Below, piece after piece: positions 39,925 to 48,826 of a stretch of 64,000 nt of DNA (positions within the stretch are counted from its first letter, which is position 1; each line of letters starts with the position of its first letter). The notes below the pieces were generated by a model. It was not told the DNA's origin. It made no database searches and saw only the letters and a list, made by a program, of their open reading frames with translations. Both the position numbers and the translations under genes were made by a program. Origin of the DNA: Enterobacteriaceae bacterium RIT714 (lineage in GTDB: Bacteria; Pseudomonadota; Gammaproteobacteria; Enterobacterales; Enterobacteriaceae); the NCBI GenBank assembly GCA_009668015.1, contig WJYB01000004.1, positions 186,001-250,000 on the forward strand. Direction: 5' to 3'.

Positions 39925-40455
39925 ATGTTAGAAAAACTGTTTGAAATATCGCTGGCGAAATTTTTTGAGAGGGAGAAGAAAAACATTATAAACGGAGTCG
40001 CTGAGAGAAATTTGTGTTCTCGTTTGGGGCTCTATTTAGAATTAGAAGCAGAAAGAGAGAGGTTGATAGGTTATTATGCTGATGTAGAATATAACAGAAA
40101 GCAAAATGGGGAGGTTAAAACTATCTTGGATGGTGATTATAAAGTAATTAGAATAAATTGTGATCTTATTCTGCATAGTCGAGGAGAAATAATCAGTAGA
40201 GATAACTTAATTGCAATAGAAATGAAAAAAGTGGAAAGGCCAGAAGTTGAAAAATTTAATGACATAAACAGACTTCGAGCGATGACTAAAAAAAGCTATG
40301 ATAATGTATGGTCTTTCGATGGGCAAACACACCCTGAGCATGTTTGTGGTTATGAGCTTGGGTACTTTATTGAGATTGATAACGTAAATAATTTTTACAA
40401 AGTTGTAAAAATAAGTTCCGGTGAAATCATTAATTCAACTAATGGGGTATTTTAA
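39925..40455 (+). CDS. Putative PD-(D/E)XK nuclease-fold protein
   Basis: 176 residues. Glu27 in an N-terminal helix, Asp80 (INCDLILHSRG) and Glu99-x-Lys101 (LIAIEMKK) reproduce the spacing of the PD-(D/E)XK core (E...D...ExK). No DNA-binding domain is visible. Such single-domain proteins occur in defence islands, and this one lies between a recombinase and Kiwa genes, but its target is unknown. Divergent from the resolvase. Confidence 0.55.
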   Translation: MLEKLFEISLAKFFEREKKNIINGVAERNLCSRLGLYLELEAERERLIGYYADVEYNRKQNGEVKTILDGDYKVIRINCDLILHSRGEIISRDNLIAIEMKKVERPEVEKFNDINRLRAMTKKSYDNVWSFDGQTHPEHVCGYELGYFIEIDNVNNFYKVVKISSGEIINSTNGVF

Positions 40456-40535
40456 ATACTCAAAATTACAAATTTCTAATTTTTTAAAGAAGTAGGAATA
40501 ATATTATATATTCCTACTTTAATGAATTTGTGTCC

Positions 40536-41486
40536 TCACAGGGCATCTTTTGCCAAACTATCATATAGTATTTTTGTGAGTTCAGATTCAAGATAATCAT
40601 CACTCATTAATTTGATAAAATGCTTTTGTGCTTCTTTTGTTTTGATAACAAATTTTTCACCACTACCATTAGTCTTTAAAATGCCAGATAAAATTTTATG
40701 TTTTGAAACGAATTCTATCACGGTTGGACAATCTATTTTTCCCAGAACAGGTGAATGCTTTGCTATTTTCGCCAATTTTCGTGCAGTTGAAATATCTGCT
40801 GAGCTTTTTTCTAAGTGAGTTATATCATCGATCATCCCAGAAATTTTGAGTGCTTGCAATGCAAGAGATGATTGTTCAGTGATCACAGTATGAAACTTCA
40901 TAGCTATTTCTAAAGTTCTGTGATTTTTAACGAAGAATTTATCATTTAAAAGAAAAAGATCATAATTAAAGTCTAATTTGAAAATGTTATTATTCAATTC
41001 TTCAAGGATACCTTGTTTGTTCATTATGAAATTAACAAGATTGGATGTATTCTTTAATACTGTTAGAGGGGTTTTATTCTTATAAAGAGAAAGGGATTTT
41101 CCATTTCCATAAAGTATAAAAGCAATTGCTTTTACATCTTCAAATGTTGGTGTTGGTATATAAAACTCCTGTGAGTTAGGAGGCAGTTTTGATGCTGTTT
41201 GCAATGCGTTAAATTCTTGAGGCGTTTGTTGGTAATCAAAAATAAATAATGCATTTTTTCGCTCATCAATATTTGAAAGGAGCGGTAATGTTAGGTCTGG
41301 ATTATCTATAATGTCTAATTTTAATTTTTCGGTAAACCCTTTTGTAATATTCCTTAACGATGCTGGATCTACTTTTGATATTTTAGGGATATAAGTGTTA
41401 CCATTTTCCAAAAAAAAGATCAATCGAGATCCTGAAAGATTCGAAATAAGATCATTAACTTCAGTTTTTAATTGAGCCAAGTTCAT
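40536..41486 (-). CDS. kwaB: KwaB, Kiwa anti-phage effector (DUF4868)
   Basis: 316 residues, the usual KwaB length. The DUF4868 core is visible as FKLDFNYDLFLLNDKFFVK followed by NHRTLEIAMKFHTVITEQ (about 168-205). In the Kiwa system KwaB is the DNA-binding effector that blocks phage replication and late gene expression together with membrane-bound KwaA. Its start overlaps the end of kwaA by 26 bp, so translation is coupled. AT-rich. Confidence 0.8.
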   Translation of the reverse strand: MNLAQLKTEVNDLISNLSGSRLIFFLENGNTYIPKISKVDPASLRNITKGFTEKLKLDIIDNPDLTLPLLSNIDERKNALFIFDYQQTPQEFNALQTASKLPPNSQEFYIPTPTFEDVKAIAFILYGNGKSLSLYKNKTPLTVLKNTSNLVNFIMNKQGILEELNNNIFKLDFNYDLFLLNDKFFVKNHRTLEIAMKFHTVITEQSSLALQALKISGMIDDITHLEKSSADISTARKLAKIAKHSPVLGKIDCPTVIEFVSKHKILSGILKTNGSGEKFVIKTKEAQKHFIKLMSDDYLESELTKILYDSLAKDAL

Positions 41487-42072
41487 TTTTTTTCCTTGCT
41501 ATAAAAAAGCGATCATCAAAAAAACTGTAATATACGTTATTTCCAACTGTCAAATCATCCATCGTTATAGCGATAAGGTTCTCCATTACGCCCGATGCCG
41601 GGTGCTTGATTTTTACTTTATATAGCTTATATCCAAATAAAGCTAATGTTGGGTTTGCATAATACTTGTCAGTCCGAATGAAAATCAAACCAATAACAAT
41701 GAGAAGTAGGAAATAAGCAAGGTTTTTTTGCGTATCCTCAAAAGTAAATCCAATAAATGGAATAATGTATGTGGCTAAAAATGTAAGGTTTTCATAATTC
41801 TCACTGTGACATTCTATAATTTCCATTGTGTCATTAGTGTTGTGTTTTGTTATGTTTTTAAATCTGCAATAGAATAAAAGGCTTAAGAGCATTAGAAAAA
41901 TACAAATTAATGGAACTATGTTCGTGGTAATTAGTTTTTTGAAACCAATGAATTCACATCTTTCTCCATAGCACATTGGTATCCTTGCACTTAATATTAG
42001 CACGAATGCAAAAAGCATTGTCAATGAAACTATATAAAGACCTATCTTATTGAAATTATTGTCTTTTTTCAT
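41461..42072 (-). CDS. kwaA: KwaA, Kiwa membrane sensor
   Basis: 203 residues with four hydrophobic segments (about 11-30, 50-70, 94-112, 116-133) and a cytoplasmic C-terminal region (about 135-203). This four-TM layout next to a DUF4868 gene defines KwaA; the sequence itself is poorly conserved. KwaA is thought to sense phage-induced membrane disturbance and hold KwaB. The start is preceded by GGGGGCGG. A LexA box lies 69 bp upstream, suggesting SOS induction. Confidence 0.75.
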   Translation of the reverse strand: MKKDNNFNKIGLYIVSLTMLFAFVLILSARIPMCYGERCEFIGFKKLITTNIVPLICIFLMLLSLLFYCRFKNITKHNTNDTMEIIECHSENYENLTFLATYIIPFIGFTFEDTQKNLAYFLLLIVIGLIFIRTDKYYANPTLALFGYKLYKVKIKHPASGVMENLIAITMDDLTVGNNVYYSFFDDRFFIARKKNELGSIKN

Positions 42073-42140
42073 GATCCGCCCCCAGTTTAAAAATCATATA
42101 AGAACCTGAATATTTCAGTAAGATCATCGTAACATACAGA

Positions 42141-42160
42141 TACTGTTTTTATGTACAGTA
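42141..42160 (-). promoter_or_regulatory. LexA (SOS) box upstream of kwaA
   Basis: TACTG-TTTTTATGTA-CAGTA: both CTG/CAG half-sites and the outer TA/TA match the consensus perfectly. It overlaps the region where a kwaA promoter is expected; no other gene start lies nearby on the plus strand. Confidence 0.85.
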
Positions 42161-42306
42161 TTTTATTGGATTGGTAAAAAATGTATGGATAGCAAATTCC
42201 TTCAGATTGTATCCTCAGTAATTATTAATAATAGATTCAGTACTATAGTTGTTCAAAATAAATGAATGGAAAGAAATTATACATGCTTGATCTCTTCTGT
42301 CACTTC

Positions 42307-42399
42307 TTATAAGGTCAAAACTTCATAAACCACCATCAAACCCCTACCAACACTGACATACTGCCCCTGTAAAGTGGATTCAAAATGGCTGTTTAACAT
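42307..42399 (-). pseudogene. Orphan ytfL 5' end fused to island sequence
   Basis: The right repeat carries the ytfL start codon and first three codons, after which the frame continues into island DNA (MLNSHFESTLQGQYV...) to a TAA after 30 codons. It is a by-product of the duplication, but it keeps the ytfL leader and so could be translated. Confidence 0.5.
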
Positions 42400-42549
42400 A
42401 GTTTATCCGGCTTCTCGCCAGATCCTCGGAAGGGAAGTTGATTTCGTTTGTGTGAAGACACATTGAACATCGGCTCGTAGCGTTGAGCTGATTATTTCAG
42501 CGGGTAGTATAGCGTAAACGTGTGTAAATCCGCCAGAGGTCACATTTTT
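42389..42549. repeat. 161-bp direct repeat, copy B (island right end)
   Basis: Perfect copy of 34201-34361 in the same orientation. On the minus strand its duplicated ytfL promoter region points into the island, toward kwaA. Between it and kwaA (42073-42388) I see only the LexA box and no convincing terminator. Confidence 0.95.
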
Positions 42550-42607
42550 GTCGGAAAGGGGTGAAAATGAGCGTACGGGCAGCTGCGATCGGCCGCCCGC
42601 CCGCAGC

Positions 42608-44146
42608 TTAAGAAAGCGTCACGCTGGCAACCGGCCCCCGGTTCGCATCTCCTCCCCAGACCTGGTCATACTCATAGCCGGTGAGCTGTTTGATCACGAC
42701 CCGCGTTTTGTCATCGCAGTCGCGATAATCGCCGCCCAGCTTGCGGCGTGCGATCTCTTTCAGCAACAGTTTGTGCGTGTCGCGCGTCAGCTTGAATTTA
42801 TACGTGGCGATAAAGCTCACCGCCAGCAGGGCCGAGGTGGCAAAGAGCATCAGTCCGATAATGGCGTACAGCGCCATTTCAGGCTGCGCGCCGCTGCCTT
42901 TCACGAACCCGGACTCCTGCAACACCACGCCGATCAGCATGATCGCAATCGCCACCGTGCTCTTGCGCGTCAGCACCATGACGCCGGCAAAAATCCCCTC
43001 CCGCCGTTGCTGAGTGACCATTTCGTCGATATCGGGAATAAAGCTGTAGATATTCCATGGGATGTAATACAGACCAGAACGTGCCGCGCCCAGCAGAATA
43101 AAGACCGCCGAAAACAGCAGAGCGGGAACCTGGGTGTGGGTGTAATACATCGCGAACAGAAACATCAGTACGAAAAATATACATCCGTAAGATAATCGCA
43201 GCGCAGCCGATGGGGAGATATTAAGCCGGTTTAACAGCAGCATAAATCCGTAGGTCCCCGGCACCGAGGCAAAAGCAGCAATACTTAACCAGCCGGATAC
43301 CGCTGCAGCATCCTGATTCAGACAATACACCACGTAATAAGTAAAGACTGAACCGAACACGTCCATGGCGGTGAACGAGAAAATATAGATGATAATGTGC
43401 AGGCGGAAGGCGCGAATATGGAAGGCTGAAAACAGATCCACAACCAGATATTTCAGGTGATTGAGTAAACCGCTACTGCGGTGGTTATCGATTTTGAAAT
43501 CGGACTCCTGATGCACATCTTTTGCCTCCCAGGTGGTGCGCCAGGTGACAAAGACGGCGAGACAAAAGACCAGCGAGAAAATCATTCCCGTGAGGGTGTA
43601 GGTAAACGAATTATCTTTACCGGTAAATTGCATAATGACGCCCGGCACGAAGACCGCAAGAAATCCCCCCAGCTGGGAGCAGATCATTCTTACTCCGGAT
43701 AAGCGGCTGCGCTCTTCATAGCGGTTGGTCATTTCTGCCGCCAGCGTCTCCCATGGCACCAGTACCATTGCCGACAATAATTCAATGGAAAGATAGGTCC
43801 CTAAATAATACCAGTAGCCCATGTCGGTCACCCACAGCAGGGCATATAAAAACATCAGCGGTGAACTTAATAATAAAAAGAAGCGGCGGCGGCCAAATTT
43901 ACGCCCCAGCCAGGTGTTACCAAAATTATCAGTGATATAACCCATAATCGGGCTTAATACGGCGTCAATAACCCGCGCAATGGCAAAAATCGAGCCCGCT
44001 TCCAGAACGCTGAGTCCGCAATAAGTGGTGTAAAAAAATAAAAGCCAGGTGCCAATAATGGCGAAAGCACCTCCGCCAAACAGATCGGTTATACCGTAGC
44101 CGAGCGCCACGCCATAGCCAACCCTACGTTCAGTTGGTTTGACCAT
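42608..44146 (-). CDS. GPH-family sugar:cation symporter
   Basis: 512-residue, 12-TM transporter of the glycoside-pentoside-hexuronide family (MelB, XylP relatives): GYGITDLFGGGAFAIIGTWL near the N-terminus, RVIDAVLSPIMGYITDNF in TM2 (cation-site Asp), and LGRKFGRRRFF loop. It is the last gene of a minus-strand run of four oxidoreductases and presumably imports their substrate, a glycoside or related sugar. The 82-bp gap from the preceding gene allows some independent control. Confidence 0.88.
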   Translation of the reverse strand: MVKPTERRVGYGVALGYGITDLFGGGAFAIIGTWLLFFYTTYCGLSVLEAGSIFAIARVIDAVLSPIMGYITDNFGNTWLGRKFGRRRFFLLLSSPLMFLYALLWVTDMGYWYYLGTYLSIELLSAMVLVPWETLAAEMTNRYEERSRLSGVRMICSQLGGFLAVFVPGVIMQFTGKDNSFTYTLTGMIFSLVFCLAVFVTWRTTWEAKDVHQESDFKIDNHRSSGLLNHLKYLVVDLFSAFHIRAFRLHIIIYIFSFTAMDVFGSVFTYYVVYCLNQDAAAVSGWLSIAAFASVPGTYGFMLLLNRLNISPSAALRLSYGCIFFVLMFLFAMYYTHTQVPALLFSAVFILLGAARSGLYYIPWNIYSFIPDIDEMVTQQRREGIFAGVMVLTRKSTVAIAIMLIGVVLQESGFVKGSGAQPEMALYAIIGLMLFATSALLAVSFIATYKFKLTRDTHKLLLKEIARRKLGGDYRDCDDKTRVVIKQLTGYEYDQVWGGDANRGPVASVTLS

Positions 44147-44228
44147 AATGTTTTTTCCAGGTGTAGAGTCACTATTAACCAGACGGTGCTGGTCGTTTTT
44201 TATTTACTGCTGGAATATAAAGAACGTA

Positions 44229-45251
44229 CTAACGATTAATATCGATCCACTGCCTCATCTGAGATGAACGATAAATAGCCTCCACAATCTTGAGTGATTT
44301 TCCGGCTTCGTGAATATCGATGTAATTCGCTTTTCCGGGATGGTGTAGGGCGGTGTAAAAGCTGCTGATGGCATGCTGATGACCCTGTCCCCAGTAGCTT
44401 TTCGCTATACCGTCGGGGGAGGCGTCGCTCACCAGTTTGGTCCGCTCACCGTTGCGAATTCGCCACAGCGCGTTATCGCACAGCTGGAGCGTGGAATTTT
44501 CACAATGGATCTCCAGCAATAAAGGGGAATCGGTCGTGTGGCAGTTGCTGGCGTAAAACAGCCCACGCGCGCCGTTGGTGAAATGCAGCGTGGCCATCGC
44601 GCTGTCTTCGGCTTCGGTCAACTCTGCCAGCTCGCCGCAATCGACAACGCCTTTCAGCCGCGTTACGCCGCCGGCAAACCACTGCATCAGATCGAGGGTG
44701 TGAATGGCCTGATTGATCAACAAACTCCCGCCCTCGGTCGCAAAACGTCCGCGCCACGGGCTTTGGGTGTAATAGCTCCCGGCGCGCGACCAGGTCAGTA
44801 CCGCTTTGATGCTCAGCATCGTGCCGGATGAACCGTCAGCCAGCTCATGTCGGATGCGCTGGCTGGTGGGGTTGAGTCGGTTCTGATAGCACACGCCGAG
44901 TTTTCCCGACGCGTTTTCCACGGCTTCGTTAATCTCTGCGACGTCGCTTCCGCTCATACCGACCGGTTTTTCGCAGAAAACATGCTTACCCGCTGCGAGT
45001 GCCGCCAGGATCATCTTTTTATGCTCGAAGTGCGGCGTACAGATGTGGACCACGTCGATCTCCTCATCCAGCAGCATTTCCCGGTAATCCTGATAAAAGC
45101 GGCAGTGGTAGGTCATCGCCAGCTTCAAACCGGCTTCGCTGTCGATATCCACCAGCGCACGCAGCGTCACGCCGGGCATCTGGCGAAGGGCATTCACGTG
45201 ACAGCGGTGGATCGCACCGCCGCCGATAATGGCCGCATTCAGCATTTTCAT
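44229..45251 (-). CDS. Gfo/Idh/MocA oxidoreductase 1
   Basis: 340 residues. NAD(P)-binding Rossmann domain with GGGAIHRCH near the N-terminus, the EKP motif (FCEKPVG, about residue 93-99), and a C-terminal alpha/beta domain with the catalytic-His block LLINQAIHTLDLMQWF. Members oxidise sugar or cyclitol hydroxyls, often at C3 or C2. Twelve bp downstream of oxidoreductase 2. Which hydroxyl is oxidised cannot be told from sequence. Confidence 0.85.
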   Translation of the reverse strand: MKMLNAAIIGGGAIHRCHVNALRQMPGVTLRALVDIDSEAGLKLAMTYHCRFYQDYREMLLDEEIDVVHICTPHFEHKKMILAALAAGKHVFCEKPVGMSGSDVAEINEAVENASGKLGVCYQNRLNPTSQRIRHELADGSSGTMLSIKAVLTWSRAGSYYTQSPWRGRFATEGGSLLINQAIHTLDLMQWFAGGVTRLKGVVDCGELAELTEAEDSAMATLHFTNGARGLFYASNCHTTDSPLLLEIHCENSTLQLCDNALWRIRNGERTKLVSDASPDGIAKSYWGQGHQHAISSFYTALHHPGKANYIDIHEAGKSLKIVEAIYRSSQMRQWIDINR

Positions 45252-45263
45252 CTGCGCCTCCCG

Positions 45264-46331
45264 TTACTTCGCCGCATTCGCCAGCATTTGCGCTTTTACG
45301 CACAGCTCCGCCGCTTTAAAGGCGTGCGCCTGGGTCATCGCTTTTTCAGTGCGATGCAGACAGTCGAGGATCAGCTCGCCGAAGAACGGGAATCCCACCT
45401 GTCCGGCAACCGGATAGCGGAACTCCCCCTCTTTATTAACGAGATAGACCACGTCTTGCTCGCCACGGGTCAAATCAACGTATTTGCGGATTTCGATGTA
45501 CCCTTCGGTCCCCAGTAGGGTCAGCCGCCCGTCTCCCCATGTGGAAAGTCCGTCGGGTGTAAACCAGTCGCAGCGGAAATAGCCGCTCGCGCCGTTTTCG
45601 CCGCTGAGCATGGCGTCGCCGAAATCTTCAAAGTGCGGGTGCTGCGGATGATTAACATTGCGCGCCTGGCTGGCAATGACGGTGGCGTGGCTGTTGCCGG
45701 TATAAAAGAGAAACTGCTCAATCTGATGGCTGCCGATGTCGCACAGAATGCCGCCAAAATAACGGCGATCGTAGAACCAGTCCGGGCGGCCTTGCCCTTC
45801 GCGATGCGGACCGGTTCCCAGGGTTTGCACGACGCGGCCAATCGCGCCTTGTGTTACCAGCTGTCCGGCGAAAACGGCGCTTTCGACGTGCAACCGCTCG
45901 CTGTAATAGACCGCGTATTTACGCCCGGTTTGCGCCACCATCGCTTTGGCATCGGCAAGCTGATCCAGCGTGGTCAGCGGCGCTTTGTCGGTGAAATAGT
46001 CTTTGCCCGCTGCCATGGCTTTCAGCCCCAGCGCGCAGCGCTCGGACGGAACAGCGGCTCCGGCAACCAGCTGTACATCGGGATCGGCGAGGATCACCGC
46101 CAGCGACTCGGCGATCTTCACCTGTGGAAACTGCTGCACGAATTTATCCACCTTCGCCGGATCGGGATCGTAAACCCATTTCAGCGTCGCCCCGGCTTCT
46201 GTCAGCCCGTTGCACATGCCGTAGATATGGCCATGGTCGAGCGCGGCTGCGGCAAAGATAAATTCGCCCGGCTGTACCACCGGCTGCGGTTTGCCAACGG
46301 GGGCGTAATTCATACCGTCGTTTTTCTTCAT
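45264..46331 (-). CDS. Gfo/Idh/MocA oxidoreductase 2 (divergent)
   Basis: 355 residues. The overall fold pattern (Rossmann, then GGILCDIGSHQIEQFLFY with His) fits the family, but the nucleotide loop reads AAAALDHGHIYG instead of GxGxxG, and the usual EKP is DKA (TDKAPLT). It may use a different cofactor position or catalyse a lyase- or isomerase-like step. One bp separates it from oxidoreductase 3, indicating tight coupling. Confidence 0.8.
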   Translation of the reverse strand: MKKNDGMNYAPVGKPQPVVQPGEFIFAAAALDHGHIYGMCNGLTEAGATLKWVYDPDPAKVDKFVQQFPQVKIAESLAVILADPDVQLVAGAAVPSERCALGLKAMAAGKDYFTDKAPLTTLDQLADAKAMVAQTGRKYAVYYSERLHVESAVFAGQLVTQGAIGRVVQTLGTGPHREGQGRPDWFYDRRYFGGILCDIGSHQIEQFLFYTGNSHATVIASQARNVNHPQHPHFEDFGDAMLSGENGASGYFRCDWFTPDGLSTWGDGRLTLLGTEGYIEIRKYVDLTRGEQDVVYLVNKEGEFRYPVAGQVGFPFFGELILDCLHRTEKAMTQAHAFKAAELCVKAQMLANAAK

Positions 46332-46332
46332 G

Positions 46333-47511
46333 TCAGATCCCCTGGTCCAGATTTTTGCCTAATGGAATGGCGCCCGCTTCGCTGAAATTCGCCACGCTGG
46401 CCGATTTTTGATAAAAGCGCGGGGCGAGGGCGTTGGTGCCACCGGTGCGATAAAACGGGTCGTCGTGCGAAATGGGCAGGGAGACCACGCTTTTGGTTAT
46501 CGCCGATTTATAGATAGCGGTGATCAACTCCAGCGAGCGCTTGCCCTGTACGCCATCCACCAGCGGAGCGGTGCGCTGCTCAATGGCGCGCAGCATGTCG
46601 TGGATTTGCCCTGTGTGCAGCGTCCAGTCGAGTTTTGGCGTCTCGTGAAACACCGCATTTAGCTGCGTTTCGCGCGTCGTATCGTTTGTTTCCTGCGGAA
46701 AACCGTTGTCGGCACTGACGCTGGCGAATGCCTCCCAGGGGGCGGAGATCCGCGCTTTATCGCCCTGAATAGTGATCTTTTGATCTTCTCCGTGATGCAC
46801 CACCGAGGCCGTGAGCTGGGTTAGCGCGCCGCCGGGATATTTGAAAATAGCGGCGCTCAGGTCTTCGACTTCGGCGTTGTCGTGGGCGACGTTGGTCATC
46901 ATCGCCACCACTTCCGACGGGAAGCCCAGCATCCACTGGATGGCGTCGATGTGATGCACCGCGTGGTTAAGCGTGCAGCCGCCGCCCTCTTTCTCCCAGG
47001 TGCCGCGCCACCACAGATCGTAATAGCAGTGGCCGCGCCACCAGAAAGAGTCCACCTGCGCATGGCAAATCTTGCCCGCCAGACCGGAGTCCAGCGCCGC
47101 TTTTAAGCGCCAGAAAGCGTCGGTAAAGCGGTTTTGCGCAACGATCGATAGCGTCTTTCCGCTGGCTTTTTGCGCGGCGATCATCGCGTCGCACTCCTCC
47201 AGCGACGCGGCCATCGGTTTTTCGCACAGTACGTGACGCCCGGCGTTCAGGGCGTCGATGCTGATTTCGGCGTGGACGTAGGGCGGCGTGCAGACGTCGA
47301 CAATATCAATGTCAGGTTCGGCGGCCAGCATTTGCTGGTGGCTGTCGTAGACCCGCGCGTGGTCGAGGTGGTAGCGCGCTTTTTTCTCGTGCGCTTTTTC
47401 CGGGTAGATATCGACCAGTGCCACGATCCTGCAGCGCTGCCCATGCTCTAAATAGCTCTGAATATGGTTGTGAGAGATGTTCCCTGTCCCCACGATGGCG
47501 ATATTTAACAT
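46333..47511 (-). CDS. Gfo/Idh/MocA oxidoreductase 3
   Basis: 392 residues from the ATG preceded by GGAG (MLNIAIVGTGNISHNHIQ); a longer in-frame start at 47547 is less likely. GTGNIS nucleotide loop, LCEKPMA, and the GGGCTLNHAVHHIDAIQWM catalytic block. A second set of His/Trp residues (DSFWWRGHCYYDLWWRGTWE) is shared with oxidoreductase 4 (NWYRSQ...GGWRATW) and suggests a common sugar substrate. Confidence 0.85.
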   Translation of the reverse strand: MLNIAIVGTGNISHNHIQSYLEHGQRCRIVALVDIYPEKAHEKKARYHLDHARVYDSHQQMLAAEPDIDIVDVCTPPYVHAEISIDALNAGRHVLCEKPMAASLEECDAMIAAQKASGKTLSIVAQNRFTDAFWRLKAALDSGLAGKICHAQVDSFWWRGHCYYDLWWRGTWEKEGGGCTLNHAVHHIDAIQWMLGFPSEVVAMMTNVAHDNAEVEDLSAAIFKYPGGALTQLTASVVHHGEDQKITIQGDKARISAPWEAFASVSADNGFPQETNDTTRETQLNAVFHETPKLDWTLHTGQIHDMLRAIEQRTAPLVDGVQGKRSLELITAIYKSAITKSVVSLPISHDDPFYRTGGTNALAPRFYQKSASVANFSEAGAIPLGKNLDQGI

Positions 47512-47527
47512 CGTTGATTCTCCGGTG

Positions 47528-48682
47528 TTACCAGGTGCCCGAGGCATCCAGGGTGCGGCTGGTGGTCTCTTTCTCCACAGAAGTGGAGATGCGCTGCTGC
47601 AAAAGGCGCAGGTACTGTTTTTCGTCCAGCGGCAGCGTCACCCAGTCATCGGTCCAGGTCGAAAGGTGCATGGCGTTGGAGAGCGTCAGGCCGTTGATGC
47701 CTTCCTGCCCTGGCGCAATCAGCGGCTCGCCGCGCAGAACCGCAGCGCAAAAGTTGGCGGTAATGACGTGATGTTCGCTGCACTCAGGCGCGACGGGGAG
47801 GGAGACTTCCCAGCATTCCGGCTCGCCAAAGCCGTTTTGCCAGCGGGCGTTGAAAGCGGTTTCTGATTCGCGTAGTCGCCAGTAACGCAGCTTGCCCTCC
47901 TCAACCACCACTTTGCCGCGATCGCCGGTAATCTCCAGGCGATTGGTTCCCGGCGTTTCGGCGACGGTGGTGATAAATACTCCGGTCGCGCCGTTCGCGT
48001 ATTCGGCGTAGGCGGTGACGTCGTCTTCCACTTCAATCTGACGATGTTTACCGAACTGACAAAACGCGCGCAGGCGTACCGGCATGCCGACCAGCCACTG
48101 CCAGAGATCCAGTTGATGCGGATCTTGATTCAGCAACACGCCGCCGCCTTCGCCCTTCCAGGTGGCGCGCCAGCCGCCGGAGTTGTAATAGCTTTGCGAG
48201 CGATACCAGTTAGTGATAATCCAGTTCGAGCGGCGGATTTTGCCCAGCTCGCCGCTGTCGATCAGATCTTTCACTTTCTGATAGAGCGGGTTAGGGCGCT
48301 GGTTATACATGATGCCAAACACCACATCGCACTCGCTCGCGCAGGCGTTCATCTCCTGCACCTGCGCGGTATAAACCCCCGCAGGCTTTTCGCACAAGGT
48401 ATGGATGCCGTGGCGCATCGCCATCATGGCGAGTCGGGGATGGTCATAATGGGGCGTGGAGACAATCACCGCATCCACCAGCCCGCTGACGACCATCTCT
48501 TCGGCATCGTTAAACAGCGGAATCGAATCGCCCACCACCATGCGAATGCCCGCATGCTTCGCAGGATCGTTATCGCAGACCGCGGTCAGGTAGGCGTCTT
48601 TAACCGTGCCCGCTAATAAATAGCGCGCATGTAGCGTGCCGATATTACCTGTTCCAATAATGCCAAAACGTAGCTTTTCCAT
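47528..48682 (-). CDS. Gfo/Idh/MocA oxidoreductase 4 (first gene of operon)
   Basis: 384 residues from MEKLRFGIIGTGNIG. EKP present (LCEKPAGVY), then GGGVLLNQDPHQLDLWQWLVG, the Asn/His pattern typical of glycoside- and inositol-type dehydrogenases. First of the five-gene run and 191 bp from the divergent LacI gene. In pathways that cleave glycosides through 3-keto intermediates, such dehydrogenases act first; that role here is inference. Confidence 0.85.
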   Translation of the reverse strand: MEKLRFGIIGTGNIGTLHARYLLAGTVKDAYLTAVCDNDPAKHAGIRMVVGDSIPLFNDAEEMVVSGLVDAVIVSTPHYDHPRLAMMAMRHGIHTLCEKPAGVYTAQVQEMNACASECDVVFGIMYNQRPNPLYQKVKDLIDSGELGKIRRSNWIITNWYRSQSYYNSGGWRATWKGEGGGVLLNQDPHQLDLWQWLVGMPVRLRAFCQFGKHRQIEVEDDVTAYAEYANGATGVFITTVAETPGTNRLEITGDRGKVVVEEGKLRYWRLRESETAFNARWQNGFGEPECWEVSLPVAPECSEHHVITANFCAAVLRGEPLIAPGQEGINGLTLSNAMHLSTWTDDWVTLPLDEKQYLRLLQQRISTSVEKETTSRTLDASGTW

Positions 48683-48826
48683 GTCACACCAGAATTTCAG
48701 TGAAAGAGTGATGAATGGAAAATAGGAAAGGGGAACCGCAGCGACAATGTGTTTTTGTGAGAATACTCGCAGGGCGTATAAGTAAAAACGCATGGATTTG
48801 AAATTTGGTTTTAAAATCAATGCGCT

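Larger units (their letters stand above)
34201..42549. mobile_element. Integrase-bearing genomic island with Kiwa defence
   Basis: About 8.3 kb, strikingly AT-rich and codon-atypical compared with both flanks. It is bounded by the 161-bp direct repeats, has a tyrosine integrase next to the left repeat and holds only accessory genes. It lies in the ytfL-msrA gap. No replication, capsid or conjugation genes are visible, so it is an integrative island or satellite rather than a full phage or ICE. Confidence 0.9.
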
